A stretch of 64,000 nucleotides of DNA from JANMJD01 sp963847945 (GCA_963847945.1 CAWKBX010000001.1:434001-498000); one strand, 5' to 3'. Numbered from the stretch's first letter, positions 1 through 13,099 are shown. The notes: generated by a model not told the origin, from the letters alone. A program made the numbers and translations.

Positions 1-530
1 ATCGGCAGCCCGTACTTGAAGCCGAACGACAACACGGCGACGTGCAGCCGATCGGCGGCGTCCTCGTCGGTGGCGAAAGCGTCGATAAGCGCGGCCTTCA
101 GCTGATGGACGTTGAGTGCGGAGGTGTCAATCACCAGGTCAGCGACGTCTTTTGACGGTTGCAGCATCCGTCGCTCAAGTTCGATCGCCTCGGGAACGCT
201 GCCCGCCTCGCCGTCGAGCGGGTGCCTGCGGCGGGCGGTGCCGTAGCGCCTGACCAGCTCTGGCGTTTGGGCGTCGAGGAACAGGAGTCTCACCCGGTGG
301 CCATCGTTGCGCAGCCCGGCGACCTTCGAGAGCACATCGACATGCTGCCGTCCGGCCACGAGTGCGAGACGAGGAATGCCGGCCCCGGGGGCACTGGCCA
401 ACTCGACGATCTTCTCGAGCAGCGAGGTGGGCAGGTTGTCGACGACGTACCAGCCGAGGTCTTCCAGGACTGCGGCCGCCTCGGAGCGTCCGGCCCCGGA
501 GAGGCCCGTGATCAAAAGAATGTCGGTCAC
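1..530 (-). CDS. rapZ: RNase adapter protein RapZ, C-terminus cut off by the window edge
   Basis: The visible part gives about 176 residues from the N-terminus. It begins MTDILLITGLSGAGRSEAA, with a P-loop GLSGAGRS near residues 9-16 and the following DLGWYVVDNLP typical of the RapZ/YvcJ nucleotide-binding family. In proteobacteria RapZ binds GlcN6P and steers small-RNA decay; in Actinobacteria it normally sits between uvrC and yvcK/whiA, and its role there is less clear. The start is GTG at 530: an in-frame TAA lies 15 nt upstream and AAGGT precedes it by about 7 nt. It is last in the visible uvrC-methyltransferase-rapZ string. Confidence 0.9.
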   Translation of the reverse strand, partial: MTDILLITGLSGAGRSEAAAVLEDLGWYVVDNLPTSLLEKIVELASAPGAGIPRLALVAGRQHVDVLSKVAGLRNDGHRVRLLFLDAQTPELVRRYGTARRRHPLDGEAGSVPEAIELERRMLQPSKDVADLVIDTSALNVHQLKAALIDAFATDEDAADRLHVAVLSFGFKYGLP

Positions 531-555
531 CGTTCGCTGACCTTATCGGTGCTCG

Positions 556-1293
556 TCAGCTCGTGGGAGTGATCTTTCTGGACCGGAGGTAGAGCAACCG
601 CGGGATCGTCGCCGCCGCGGTGTATTCCTCGGCCTTGGCGAGGAAGCCGGGCGGCGGCGCGGGCTCCTCCATCCGGTCGATCACCAGGCCGTTGGCCGAC
701 AGGGCGTTGATGTAGCGGCTGAGCGGGCGGTGGATGAACGGGATGAACACGTCCTTTTCCACCTCTTCGATCGTCTCGTCCTCAATGAGGTAGTCGCCGA
801 TGCGCCAGTACTGCTCGGGCGGATCGAGAAATTGATCGTCGATCCAGCCGCTGTTCGGGGTTTGCAGCAGTGGATGGTTGAGGAAGAAGCAGAACCGCCC
901 CCCTGGGCTGAGCACTCGACCCACCTCGGCGATCGCGTCGTCGACGTCCCGAATGTGCTCGAACACCAGACAGGCGACGACGGCGTCGAAGCTGCCGTCG
1001 GCGAACGGTAGGCCCGCGGCCCCGGCCCTCAGGAACGACGCTCCCCCGCCGCGCTGATTGGCGACGACGATCTGATTCCACGTCGGGTCAAGCCCGACCG
1101 TCTCGATGCCCATCTTGGCGGCGAGCCGGCTGATCTGGCCGTCGCCGCAGCCGATGTCGAGCACGCGCGTCGCCCCCGCAAGCTCGCGGGCCGCCATCGG
1201 CATGATCTGCTCCTCGTACTCCGGATCGGCCCCGTCGGTGAATCCGTCGATCCACCAGCCCGCATGCGTTTCCCACAGATCATCATCGCTCAC
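556..1293 (-). CDS. class I SAM-dependent methyltransferase
   Basis: This 245-aa protein has the SAM-binding motif I VLDIGCGDGQ (residues 44-53), an acidic residue ending strand 2 (ETVGLDPT) and motif LPFADGSFDAVVACLVFEH (post I/motif II), as in the Methyltransf_11/25 group. The substrate cannot be told; the WxxDDQFLDPPEQYWRIGDYL segment resembles methyltransferases acting on small molecules. It lies 29 nt downstream of uvrC and 25 nt upstream of rapZ on the same strand, so it is probably co-transcribed, inserted into the usual actinobacterial uvrC-rapZ pair. Confidence 0.85.
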   Translation of the reverse strand: MSDDDLWETHAGWWIDGFTDGADPEYEEQIMPMAARELAGATRVLDIGCGDGQISRLAAKMGIETVGLDPTWNQIVVANQRGGGASFLRAGAAGLPFADGSFDAVVACLVFEHIRDVDDAIAEVGRVLSPGGRFCFFLNHPLLQTPNSGWIDDQFLDPPEQYWRIGDYLIEDETIEEVEKDVFIPFIHRPLSRYINALSANGLVIDRMEEPAPPPGFLAKAEEYTAAATIPRLLYLRSRKITPTS

Positions 1294-1322
1294 GCCGACC
1301 GAGGCTACGCCGGGTCAGGCGG

Positions 1323-3202
1323 TCAACGGCGCGGGCCGCGGGCCTTGATGTGGATCGCCTCGGCCACCGCGTCGGGGAGCCAGGTGAGTGCCTTGAGGTC
1401 CTCCAGCGAGGTCTTCTTCACTGCGGTGACCCCGCCGATCTCTTTGAGGAGCCGTTTGCGACGGGTCTCGCCCAGGCCCGAAATGTCGTCGAGGAATGAG
1501 ACCGTCATCCGTTTGTCGCGCAATTCTCGGTGGAACGAGTTGGCGAACCGGTGGGCCTCGTCACGGATGCGTTGCAGCATGAACAGCGCCTCGCTCCCCC
1601 GCGGCACGTTGACGGGCTCGGACGAGCCGGGGATGTAGACCTCCTCGAAGCGCTTGGCCAGCGACGCGACCGGAATCTCATCTTCGAGGCCCAGCTCACG
1701 AACCACGTCCTCGGCGACGCCCAGCTGGCCCTTGCCGCCGTCAACGAGCAACAACTGCGGCGGGTAGGCGAACTTCGATGGCCGGCGTCCCAACTCGCGC
1801 TCGCCCATCGGCTCGTCGCGTGCGGCGACGTAGGCGGTCAGCCGGCGCGTGAGGACTTCCCGCATGGCGGCGTAGTCGTCGTTGCCGGGGACGTCTTTGA
1901 CCTTGAACCGGCGATACTCGCGCTTGTCAGGCAGGCCGTCGGAGAGCACGACCATCGAGCCGACATAGTCGGTGCCCTGCAGATGGGCCATGTCGTAGCA
2001 CTCGATCCGCAGCGGTGCCTCGGGCAGTCCGAGCAGGTCTTGGATCTCAGTCAGGGCCCGCGACCGGCTGTTGTGATCGCTGGCCCGCTTCAGTCGGTGG
2101 CGGGTGAACTCGTCCTTTGCGTTGCGGGTGACGGTCTCGTGCAGGTCGCGTTTGTCACCCCGCAGCGGCACCCGGATCTCGACCTTCGAGCCGCGGTATG
2201 GGCGAGCCATTCCTCGTAGGTGGCCCGGTCGTCGGGCTCGTTGGGTACCACGACCAGCTGCGGGATGCCGAGCGGTGGCTCGTCGCCGTAGAGCTGTTCG
2301 AGAATGCGGTCGACCAGTTCGGCCGGGGAGAGGTCTTCGACGATGTCGAGCACGAAACCCTTGCGGCCGACGACTCGTCCCTTGCGGACGTAGAAGATCT
2401 GGACGGCGGCCTCGAGGTCGTCGCCGGCGATGCCGATGATGTCGGCATCCTCGTTTCGATCGCCGACCATCTGCTGCTTCTCGATCGCCCGCTGCACGGC
2501 GGCCAGCCGGTCGCGTAGTCGGGCCGCTCGTTCGAATTCCAGCTCTTTGGCGGCGGCTCGCATGTCGTTGCCGAGCCGATTGACGATCTCGTCGGTGTCG
2601 CCATCGAGGAACTCGCACAGATCGACGACGAGCTGTCGATACGGCATCTCCTCGATCTCTCCGACGCACGGACCCGAGCATTTCTCGATGTGGAACAGCA
2701 AGCACGGCTTGCCGAGCCGGTGATGCTGGTTGAACTTGGCCGGCGAACAGGTGCGTATCGGAAATGTGCGTAATAGCAGGTCAAGCGTGTCGCGGATGGC
2801 ATAGGCGTGCCCGTACGGCCCGAAGTAGCGAGTGCCTTTGCGCTTCGATCCGCGCATCACCATCGCCCGCGGATACTGCTCGTCGATCGTCACCGCCAGG
2901 AACGGATAGCTCTTGTCGTCGCGCAAGCGGATGTTGAACCGCGGCCGGTGTTGTTTGATCAACGAGTACTCGAGCATCAATGCCTCGACCTCGTTGCGCA
3001 CCTCGATCCACTCCACCGATGTCGCCGTTGCCACCATCTGGGCCGTGCGCGGATGCATGTTGCGCGGATCTTGGAAATAGTTCGACAACCGCTGCCGCAA
3101 CGACGACGCCTTGCCGACGTAGATCACCCGGCCGTGCTCATCCTTGAACTGATACGACCCCGGCCCCTCCGGAATCGTGCCTGTCGGCGGACGTTTCACC
3201 AC
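1323..3202 (-). CDS. uvrC: excinuclease ABC subunit C, with a frameshift
   Basis: UvrC makes both incisions in nucleotide excision repair. An N-terminal GIY-YIG nuclease (GPGSYQFKDEHGRVIYVGKA, about residues 13-32) and a UVR motif (ELEFERAARLRDRL) are in one frame; the C-terminal RNase H-like nuclease (IECYDMAHLQGTDYVGSMVV, LLLVDGGKGQLGVA) and the helix-hairpin-helix (GLGETRRKRLLKEIGG) are in another. The two frames meet near 2205-2210, where TYEEWLA should run into PYRGSKVEIRV; one missing C in a short C run explains it. Joined, the protein is about 626 aa, a normal UvrC length. The start is GTG at 3202. A consensus error is more likely than gene loss because no other damage is visible. Confidence 0.92.
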
Positions 3203-3349
3203 CCAGCCAGACTACGGCTCCTCCGCTTCGGCCGCTCACGGGACTGAGCCAGCCGAGCGTGCCCGTCGTCGTCGTCGACATACGCCGCGATTCTTCCCGC
3301 CACTGCATTCTGCCGGCCGGAGCGAACTGCACGCAGCCGGCGACAGCGT

Positions 3350-3760
3350 TCAGGCAGTACCGGCTGGGACGACCCATTCGGTCGGCTGCCCCGTGACCCG
3401 AGCGATCGTGTCGTAGTCCGCGTCGTAGTGCAACACGGTGAGTCCATGCGTCTCGGCGCACGCCGAGATCAGCAGATCGGGCACCGACGCGGCGCGGTGG
3501 GTGCCGTGTTGCGACATCAGGTCTTGGATCTCCAGGGCGCGCTCGACGACGTCCTCGGTGATCGGCACCCGCGACAGGCTGTCGAGTTGCGTTCGATGCC
3601 ACCGATGGTCCTCAAGATTTCGTGAGCTATAGAGGATCTCGAGCATCGCAACACCCGTCACGGCGACACGTCCGGTGGGGATCAGTGACTCCAACCGATC
3701 GCCGACCGTTTGCAGGTGTGCTCGCGAATACGCGCTCTTGTCGATGAGGTACTCCGCCAC
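3350..3760 (-). CDS. vapC: VapC-type PIN-domain toxin
   Basis: This 136-aa PIN-domain ribonuclease carries the four expected acidic positions: D7 in YLIDKSA, E41 in AMLEIL, D95 in VPDLLIS and D113/D115/D117 in HYDADYD. VapC toxins cut tRNA or rRNA when their antitoxin is degraded. It starts with GTG one base after the TGA of the upstream antitoxin gene, so the two are translationally coupled. All catalytic positions are present, so the toxin looks functional. The following roughly 150 bases up to uvrC show no gene. Confidence 0.88.
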   Translation of the reverse strand: MAEYLIDKSAYSRAHLQTVGDRLESLIPTGRVAVTGVAMLEILYSSRNLEDHRWHRTQLDSLSRVPITEDVVERALEIQDLMSQHGTHRAASVPDLLISACAETHGLTVLHYDADYDTIARVTGQPTEWVVPAGTA

Positions 3761-3761
3761 C

Positions 3762-3962
3762 TCAGCCCCAGGACTTCAAGATCATCTCGTTGTCGGCAGG
3801 ATCTCGATTGCGCATGTACTCGACCAGCCGTCGCCGCTTCTCTTGGTTGATGATCTCTGTCAAGGCGGCATCGATCGTTGCCGTCGACGTCGATGTGCCA
3901 AGGATCTCTTGAGCATGGCGAACCTTGTCTTCGTCGAGGAGTAGTGCGGTCTTCTTCACCAT
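3762..3962 (-). CDS. vapB: VapB-type antitoxin
   Basis: A 66-aa protein beginning MVKKTALLLDEDKVRHAQEILG followed by TSTSTATIDAALTEII, the ribbon-helix-helix layout of actinobacterial VapB antitoxins that precede PIN toxins. The N-terminal half should bind the operator, and the basic C-terminal part (NQEKRRRLVEYMRNRDP) should wrap the toxin. It lies immediately upstream of vapC, the standard antitoxin-toxin order, so it probably autorepresses the pair. Confidence 0.87.
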   Translation of the reverse strand: MVKKTALLLDEDKVRHAQEILGTSTSTATIDAALTEIINQEKRRRLVEYMRNRDPADNEMILKSWG

Positions 3963-4016
3963 GCTTCAGAATCTACCGATGTAGAACATCTTGATCAACC
4001 GATTTCATCCCGATGA

Positions 4017-4982
4017 TCAGTCGAGCGCGCCTGAGTGGGCGGCGGCGCCGATGGCGTTCATGTACAGGCGGCCGGCAGCGATCGAGGTCAGGTCGTTGAG
4101 GTCGTAGGAGGGGGCGATCTCGACGATGTCCATACCGACGAGCCGACCCTTGTGGACGAGCCCGTGGATCAGACCGCACATGTGATGATGCAGCAGTCCG
4201 CCTGGCGACGGCGCCATCACCGCGGGCATGACGCTTGGGTCGACGCCGTCGGCATCGATCGACAGGTAGTACGTGCCTCCGTCGGGGATGGCGTCGAGCA
4301 CCAGCCCGATCCCCTGGTCGAGCACGTCGTTGGCGGTGAACAGATTCGAACCCCACGCCCGGGCATCGGCGACATCAGCAGGCCGGGCACTCCCCTGCCC
4401 GCGCAGACCAATCTGGAACATCGACGAGATCCACGGCATTTCCGACGCCCGACGGAACGGGTTCGAATAGCCCTCGCGCACGCCATTGACCTCGTCGCGC
4501 CAGTCGAGATGAGCGTCGACGTGGACGAGGGTGATCGGCGTGTTGAGTATCTCCAGGGCCCGAAACAGCGGGATGGGTACGCCGTGATCACCGCCGATCG
4601 ACAGCAGCATCTTCACCTTCGGCAACAGCAGCCGGGCGGCCTGCTCGGCTCGGCGGTAGTGGGCGCCCAGGTCCCACGGGTCAGCGATGACGTCGCCGAC
4701 GTCGACCACCCGAATCGGCTTGCCCGCCAACAACGGTCCACCGAGATCGAAGTCGTAACGGTCGAGCGCCTGGCTCATCCGCGACGAGGCGCGGCGCACC
4801 GCGCCCGGTGCCTTCGACTGGTCGTTGGTGACCTCGACCATCGAGTACGGCGCGCCGTAGGGCAGCCCGAGGATCGCTACGTCGGCATCGACCGCATCGA
4901 GGTCGGTCACCAACGGGAACTCGAGAAAGGTCTGGTATGGAACGGAGGTTGGTTGGGTCAGCACGGTCGGCATGCCGAGCAA
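4017..4982 (-). CDS. agmatinase/arginase-family ureohydrolase
   Basis: A 321-aa ureohydrolase with the three binuclear manganese signatures: SIGGDHG, VHVDAHLDWRDE and LSIDADGVDPSVMPAV. Family members hydrolyse agmatine, arginine, guanidinobutyrate or related guanidino compounds to urea and an amine. The sequence alone does not fix the substrate; the length and GGDHGVPIP context fit agmatinase-like enzymes (SpeB group). It stands alone between vapBC and a hydrolase gene. A second ureohydrolase starts at the right end of the window. Confidence 0.88.
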   Translation of the reverse strand: MLGMPTVLTQPTSVPYQTFLEFPLVTDLDAVDADVAILGLPYGAPYSMVEVTNDQSKAPGAVRRASSRMSQALDRYDFDLGGPLLAGKPIRVVDVGDVIADPWDLGAHYRRAEQAARLLLPKVKMLLSIGGDHGVPIPLFRALEILNTPITLVHVDAHLDWRDEVNGVREGYSNPFRRASEMPWISSMFQIGLRGQGSARPADVADARAWGSNLFTANDVLDQGIGLVLDAIPDGGTYYLSIDADGVDPSVMPAVMAPSPGGLLHHHMCGLIHGLVHKGRLVGMDIVEIAPSYDLNDLTSIAAGRLYMNAIGAAAHSGALD

Positions 4983-5028
4983 CCCTACGACGGCGGGCGA
5001 CCGCAGATTTCACATGCAGGGAGTGCCG

Positions 5029-6114
5029 CTACAGCGAGCGGGCGAAACCGGCGACGTCGCGCAGCGAAGCGGCGTAGACGTCTGGCATGGCCACGCGAAA
5101 CAGCAGGTCACCGGCATGGCAGGTGCCGTTGACCGTGCGCATCACCGTCGACACACCGGCCGCCAGCAGCTTGCGAGCGTAGGTGAGCCCCTCGTCGCGC
5201 AGCGGGTCGAGTTCGTTGACCGAGATGACGTGCGGCGGTAGGCCGACGAGGTCGTCGCGGGTTGCCGCCAGCGGCCAGGCCAGCGGGTTCTCGGCATGTT
5301 GGTGTTCGGGGTCGTAGGCCCTGACCATCGCCCCCATGTTGTCGCAGGCGAGGAAGTAGCCGTCGTTCTCGTGCAACGAGGTCAACTCGACCGGCGGCTT
5401 GGCGTACTGGCCAGAGATGTACGGGCACTGGCCGTACACGCCGGCGATTTCGTCGATCCATCCCTCCGCGTTGGCCTTCAACGAGGTGGCCAGCGAGAGA
5501 TTGCCGCCGCCCGACTCTCCCGACATGACGACCTTCGACACGCCGAGGGCGGCCCGGCTCGCGGCGACCCAGCGTGCCGCAGAGGTGCAGTCGTTGAGCC
5601 CGGCCGGGAACGGGTGCGGACCGAGCTTGCCGCCGGCGTTACGGAACTCGACACCGACGACAACCAACCCGTGGGTGGCAAGGTCGTCGCGCCACAGTTG
5701 GTAGCCGAGGTCGGCGGCCGCCAGAAGGGTCATCCCACCGCCGTGGGTGTGCACGATCGCCGGCAGATCGGCCGTTTCCCCCGGCCGGTGGTCAGCGGGC
5801 TGGTGAATGAACAACAGGATCTCGTTGCCATCGACACCGATGATCGTCTCGGTGCGGCGTACCACACCAGCCGGCGCCTCGGCACCGGCCAGCATCATCG
5901 TGAATCCCGCGCCCATCAACTCTTCGGTGGCAGAGATCACGGCGAGAATCTCGTCCAACGGGGAGTCGATGGTCACCGGTGATTCCCCGGCCAACTGGTC
6001 GAGCCCGAGCATTGCCGCGGCGGCGACCAGCCGCGGATCGGCCCGCGGGTCGGTCGCGAGGCTCCGCATCGGATCGCCAAGTCGGCCGGGCAGAGGAATG
6101 TCAGGCGTGCTCAT
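5029..6114 (-). CDS. alpha/beta hydrolase, hormone-sensitive-lipase type
   Basis: A 361-aa hydrolase of the HSL/carboxylesterase family. It has the oxyanion-hole motif HTHGGG, the nucleophile elbow GESGGG, an acid in NELDPLRDEGLTYARKL and a final histidine in TCHAGD, so the Ser-Asp-His triad is complete. Such enzymes split short-chain esters; the natural substrate is unknown. No signal peptide is seen, so it is probably cytoplasmic. It lies 46 nt downstream of nothing obviously related and is followed by the ureohydrolase on the same strand. Confidence 0.85.
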   Translation of the reverse strand: MSTPDIPLPGRLGDPMRSLATDPRADPRLVAAAAMLGLDQLAGESPVTIDSPLDEILAVISATEELMGAGFTMMLAGAEAPAGVVRRTETIIGVDGNEILLFIHQPADHRPGETADLPAIVHTHGGGMTLLAAADLGYQLWRDDLATHGLVVVGVEFRNAGGKLGPHPFPAGLNDCTSAARWVAASRAALGVSKVVMSGESGGGNLSLATSLKANAEGWIDEIAGVYGQCPYISGQYAKPPVELTSLHENDGYFLACDNMGAMVRAYDPEHQHAENPLAWPLAATRDDLVGLPPHVISVNELDPLRDEGLTYARKLLAAGVSTVMRTVNGTCHAGDLLFRVAMPDVYAASLRDVAGFARSL

Positions 6115-6226
6115 CTGCGTTGTCTATCACGCCTGATCGAACACGCTCGACCGCCTGGTCGGCCCGCCCGAGACCATGGGTGAGACCGCCATACCTGTCC
6201 GCGGGCAGCCCTCCCGCGGCCTGCCG

Positions 6227-9077
<2,851 letters not shown>

Positions 9078-9941
9078 CGGGGCGAGGCTAGTGAGACAGT
9101 CACATGTTTCAGACTACCTCGTCATGTCGAACTGATGTTCGATGCTCCCGCCCTGTTCGATCTGCAGGTCACGACCTGCGGATTGTCGGCCACCGGACCG
9201 ATCGACGGGTCGACGCAAGCAGAGCGCAAGCGCCAGGGTAAATGCCGCCGCAGCACTAAGCATGATGACCGCCACCTCATCACCGAGTGCACCGAATCCC
9301 ACCAATTTCGACTGGAGCACTCTTTTCCTCCTTCACTCTGGCCCGCTACACCTCATCGGGAGTTCCCGATTGGTGCCGTTGATACATCTGACGCCCTGGC
9401 CCCTCCGAAAGTTCCATGTCAACTGAAACATCCTCGTCATCAAAGTGTAACACACTTCTCGCGGAGGGCGACGCAGCGCTCACCAAAAGGACTCGATCTT
9501 GAAGAAAGATGACGGCCACTCCCGCCCTGGTGTCGAGAACTTCACAATGTAGACCACCCATGGCGTTGTTCCACTCCGCTACGTGGTCAGAAAGGACGGG
9601 GGCGGTCCCCAGTTTCCAGGCAGAATGTGGCCCTGTCTCCCCTACGTCCCTTGCCAACCGAACGAATCCTACTGCAAGCGCTCGTCGCGGCACGATGGGT
9701 GTCCATCGGCCTCGTTGCGGTCATCGCCGGCGCCCAGCTTCGGTACCGCACCGATTTGATGGCCGGGAGCGGGCTGGTGGCAGCGACGGTTGTCACATCG
9801 CTGCGCGATCGTCTCTCGGAGCTTGCGGGATGGGCATGGATGTCGCTCGGCGGCGGCGCGCTCGGTCGCCCTGGCGATACGAGGAGACCGGATGGCTGCT
9901 CCGAAGAACGCCGCTCGAAATGCGGTCGAGACGACGCCGAC
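9078..9941. other. uvrA-uvrB intergenic region with no convincing intact gene
   Basis: About 860 bases without a clear gene. The left half, upstream of uvrA, probably holds its promoter; it encodes a possible 68-aa peptide on the minus strand (9114-9320) with one hydrophobic stretch, which I do not call. The right half holds a short plus-strand coding remnant, listed separately. Confidence 0.5.
9627..9830 (+). pseudogene. possible fragment of a sensor kinase membrane region
   Basis: The plus strand reads LPTERILLQALVAARWVSIGL followed by a hydrophobic run and then loses similarity. ERxLLxALVAARWxS is a pattern I associate with the first membrane helix of some actinobacterial histidine kinases. 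No kinase domain follows, and the frame becomes Arg-rich and unconvincing after about 9830. It could be a decayed 5' end of a sensor gene or a chance open frame; support is weak. Confidence 0.25.
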
Positions 9942-11966
9942 TCAACCGGCGTCGCGTAGTTCTCGACGGAGGTCTTTGATCTCGTCGCGGAGCCGTGCGG
10001 CGTATTCGAACTTGAGCTCCTCCGCGGCCTGGTGCATCTCTTCTTCGAGCGTCAGGATCAGACGGTCGAGTTCCTGTTGCGGCAGGGTCTTGAGTTCGTT
10101 CTTCACCTTGTCTCGTTCGCGCTGGCGGCGGCGGTCCTTGCCGGGCACCGGCGACCCCTCGGCCGGGCGGAGCATCGAGAGAATGTCACCGACGGCCTTG
10201 CGGATCGTTTGAGGGTTGATGCCGTGCTCGGCGTTGTGGGCTATCTGCAGGCCCCGCCGACGGTGCGTCTCGCTGATCGCCCGTTGCATCGAGTCCGACA
10301 CGGTGTCGGCGTACATGACGACCTGACCGTCGACGTTGCGGGCGGCGCGGCCGATCATCTGGATCAGCGACGTCTCGGAACGAAGAAAGCCCTGCTTGTC
10401 GGCATCGAGAATCGCCACCAACGACACCTCGGGCAGGTCGAGACCCTCACGGAGCAGGTTGATGCCGACGAGCACGTCGAAGTCGCCAAGGCGCAGGCCA
10501 CGCAGAATCTCGATCCGTTGAATCGTGTCGATGTTGGAGTGCAGGTAGCGCACCCGCAAGCCCTGTTCGAGGAGGTATTCCGTCAGATCCTCGGCCATCT
10601 TCTTCGTCAAGGTGGTGACGAGAATGCGGTCGCCCTTGTCGGTGCGTTCCTTGATCGACTCGATCAGGTCGTCGATCTGCCCCTTCGTCGGCCGCACGAT
10701 CACCTCGGGGTCGATGAGACCGGTCGGGCGAACGATCTGCTCGACCACCTGATCAGACACGCGAAGTTCGTACTGGGCGGGGGTTGCCGACAAGAAGACC
10801 ACCTGGTTGAGTCGCTCCATCACCTCCTCGAAGCGCAATGGGCGATTGTCCTTCGCGCTTGGCAGCCGGAAACCGTGCTCGACCAGGATCTCCTTGCGAC
10901 TCAAGTCGCCCATGTACTGGCCGTGGAGCTGCGGGACGGCCACGTGGGACTCGTCGATGACCAGCAGAAAGTCTTTCGGGAAGTAGTCGATCAGGGTGAA
11001 CGGCGGCTCCCCGGGCGACCGACCGTCGATGTGCATCGAGTAGTTCTCGATGCCGTTGCAGTAGCCGACCTCTTGAATCATTTCGAGGTCGTACTGCGTG
11101 CGCATCCGCAGGCGCTGGGCTTCGAGCAGCTTGTTCTCCGTCTCGAACAGGGCGAGCCGGGCCTGCAACTCGGCTTCGATGCCGACCACTGCCACCCGCA
11201 TCCGCTCGTCACCGGCGACGTAGTGGGTCGCCGGGAAGACCATCACCTGTTGCAGATCGCGTAGCTGCTCTCCGGTGAGCGTGTCGATGAACGTGATGCG
11301 ATCGACGGTGTCGCCGAACATTTCGATCCGCAGAACCGACTCTTCGTACGACGGATGGATCTCGATCGTGTCGCCGCGCACGCGGAACTTGCCACGGCCC
11401 AGGGTCGCGTCGTTGCGGTCGTACTGCAGATCGACGAGGCGCCGCAGAATCGACCGCTGGTCGTAGTCGACCCCGACATGCAGCTCGAGCAGCGACCCCT
11501 TGTACTCCTCGGGGTTGCCCATGCCGTAGATGCATGAGACCGAGGCCACCACGATCACATCGCGCCTGGTCAGCAGAGCGGCGGTCGCCGAATGTCGGAG
11601 TCGGTCGATCTCGTCGTTGATCGACGAGTCCTTCTCGATGTAGGTATCGCTGGAGGCGATGTACGCCTCGGGCTGGTAGTAGTCGTAGTAGCTGACGAAG
11701 TACTCCACCCGATTGTGGGGGAAGAACTCCTTCATTTCCTGGGCGAGTTGGGCGGCAAGGCTCTTGTTCGGGGCGAGGATCAGCGTCGGTCGCTGGGTCT
11801 GCTCAATCGTCCATGCGATGGTCGCCGACTTGCCCGAACCAGTGATGCCGAGCAGCGTCTGGAAGCGGTCGCCCCGCTCGATGCCAGCCGAGAGTTGGGC
11901 GATCGCCGTGGGCTGATCACCGGCCGGCTGGAAGTCGGAGACGACCTGGAAGCGTTCCTCGGGCAC
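9942..11966 (-). CDS. uvrB: excinuclease ABC subunit B
   Basis: UvrB is the helicase-like subunit that verifies damage handed over by UvrA and positions UvrC. Visible are the Q-like start FQPAGDQPTAI, Walker A GITGSGKSATIAW, the beta-hairpin region YYDYYQPEAYIASSDTYIEKD, the DESH box LLVIDESHVAVPQ, motif VI QMIGRAARN and a C-terminal UVR motif (EYAARLRDEIKDLRREL) that contacts UvrC. I start at GTG 11966 (VPEERFQVVSDFQPAG), giving about 674 aa; an upstream ATG at 12065 would overlap the divergent GNAT gene and adds 33 residues unlike UvrB. Confidence 0.95.
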   Translation of the reverse strand: MPEERFQVVSDFQPAGDQPTAIAQLSAGIERGDRFQTLLGITGSGKSATIAWTIEQTQRPTLILAPNKSLAAQLAQEMKEFFPHNRVEYFVSYYDYYQPEAYIASSDTYIEKDSSINDEIDRLRHSATAALLTRRDVIVVASVSCIYGMGNPEEYKGSLLELHVGVDYDQRSILRRLVDLQYDRNDATLGRGKFRVRGDTIEIHPSYEESVLRIEMFGDTVDRITFIDTLTGEQLRDLQQVMVFPATHYVAGDERMRVAVVGIEAELQARLALFETENKLLEAQRLRMRTQYDLEMIQEVGYCNGIENYSMHIDGRSPGEPPFTLIDYFPKDFLLVIDESHVAVPQLHGQYMGDLSRKEILVEHGFRLPSAKDNRPLRFEEVMERLNQVVFLSATPAQYELRVSDQVVEQIVRPTGLIDPEVIVRPTKGQIDDLIESIKERTDKGDRILVTTLTKKMAEDLTEYLLEQGLRVRYLHSNIDTIQRIEILRGLRLGDFDVLVGINLLREGLDLPEVSLVAILDADKQGFLRSETSLIQMIGRAARNVDGQVVMYADTVSDSMQRAISETHRRRGLQIAHNAEHGINPQTIRKAVGDILSMLRPAEGSPVPGKDRRRQRERDKVKNELKTLPQQELDRLILTLEEEMHQAAEELKFEYAARLRDEIKDLRRELRDAG

Positions 11967-12063
11967 GACACCCAGCCTATCCGCTCGCGCTCGCACAGCG
12001 AACGACCGTTCGATCGCAGTATTCCCGAGTCCGGCCGGCGCATTGGTCGACTTGAATGGCGAC

Positions 12064-13099
12064 ATGGAACCGATCTACACCGAGCGCTTCGTCCTCCGTG
12101 CGATGCGGATGAGTGATGCTCCGGCGCTGGCCGGCTATCGCTCCGACCCGGGAGACGGCCAGCCTGCAGAATTGGACGGTGCCGTACCCGTTGGACCGGG
12201 CCGAGTCGATGATTGCCGAGCGTCTCGGGATGGACGGTCCCGTCGACGGCGAGTGGTATTCGCTGGGTATCACCGATCCGAACGCCGCCGACCCCGATGA
12301 ACTCATCGGCGACATAGCCATGCACCTCGGCTGGGGCGGACGATCGGCCGAAATCGGCTACACGCTCGCACCGCGCGCCCGCGGTCGCGGAGCGGCAACC
12401 GAAGCCGCGGGCGCCGTGGTGAACTACCTGTTCACGACGCTGAACGTGCTTCGAGTCCACGCCGCGATTCATCCCGAGAACTTCGCCTCGGCGATGGTGC
12501 TTGAGCGTCTCGGATTCGTCCACGAAGGCACCCACCGTCAGGCCTTCTGGGTCGGCGACGAGTGCACCGACGACGTTGTCTTCGGGCTGCTCCCCGCCGA
12601 CCACGCAGCATGGACGGCCCGGCCCCGAAATCGGCCCGAACGCGTGACCCTGACCGAGTTCGACGCGTCGAAGGTCGACGAAGTTCGCGCGCTCGCCACA
12701 CACTGGTCGCAACAACGCTTCGTCTCACCGATGGCCCGAACCTTCGCCAACCTGCTCGTCATCGGCCCCGACGACTCCGGACGACCGTACGAACCGTGGC
12801 CTCGCGTCGTCGTCGCCGACGATGAGGTCGTCGGGTTCGTCGTCATGCTCGAACCGACCCCCACCCACCCCGTGCCGTATCTGTGGCGACTCCTGATCGA
12901 TCGCCGCCACCAACGCCGCGGCATTGGCACCCGCGTGCTCGACCTGATCACCGATCGCTACCGCCAGCGAGGTGACCAGGTCCTACGCGTCCAATACGGC
13001 CAAGGTCCCGGCAACCCGTCGCCGCTCTACGTCGCCCACGGCTTCGTCCCCACCGGGAAGGTTGTGGACGACGAGATCGAAGCCATCCTCCGCTTCTAG
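12064..13099 (+). CDS. tandem GNAT-domain N-acetyltransferase, with a frameshift
   Basis: Two acetyltransferase domains in one protein of about 344 aa. The first has the RimJ/RimL-like start IYTERFVLRAMRMSDAPAL and acetyl-CoA motif APRARGRGAATEA with AIHPENFASAMVLERLGF; the second has RRHQRRGIGTRVLDL. The frame slips near 12152: YRSDP must join ETASLQNWTVPYPLD, and removing one G from GGG restores it. The substrate is unknown. The gene is divergent from uvrB, with its start about 100 nt from the uvrB start. Confidence 0.8.

Noticed and set aside
4035..5132. Long open frame antisense to the agmatinase-like gene
   Set aside because: It is rich in Arg, His and Val-Asp repeats with no family motifs, and the opposite strand has all metal-binding motifs. 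The same applies to long frames antisense to uvrB, polA, rpsA and the RND genes.
9346..9693. 115-aa minus-strand open frame in the uvrA-uvrB gap
   Set aside because: No motif, no ribosome site and unusual composition for this genome.
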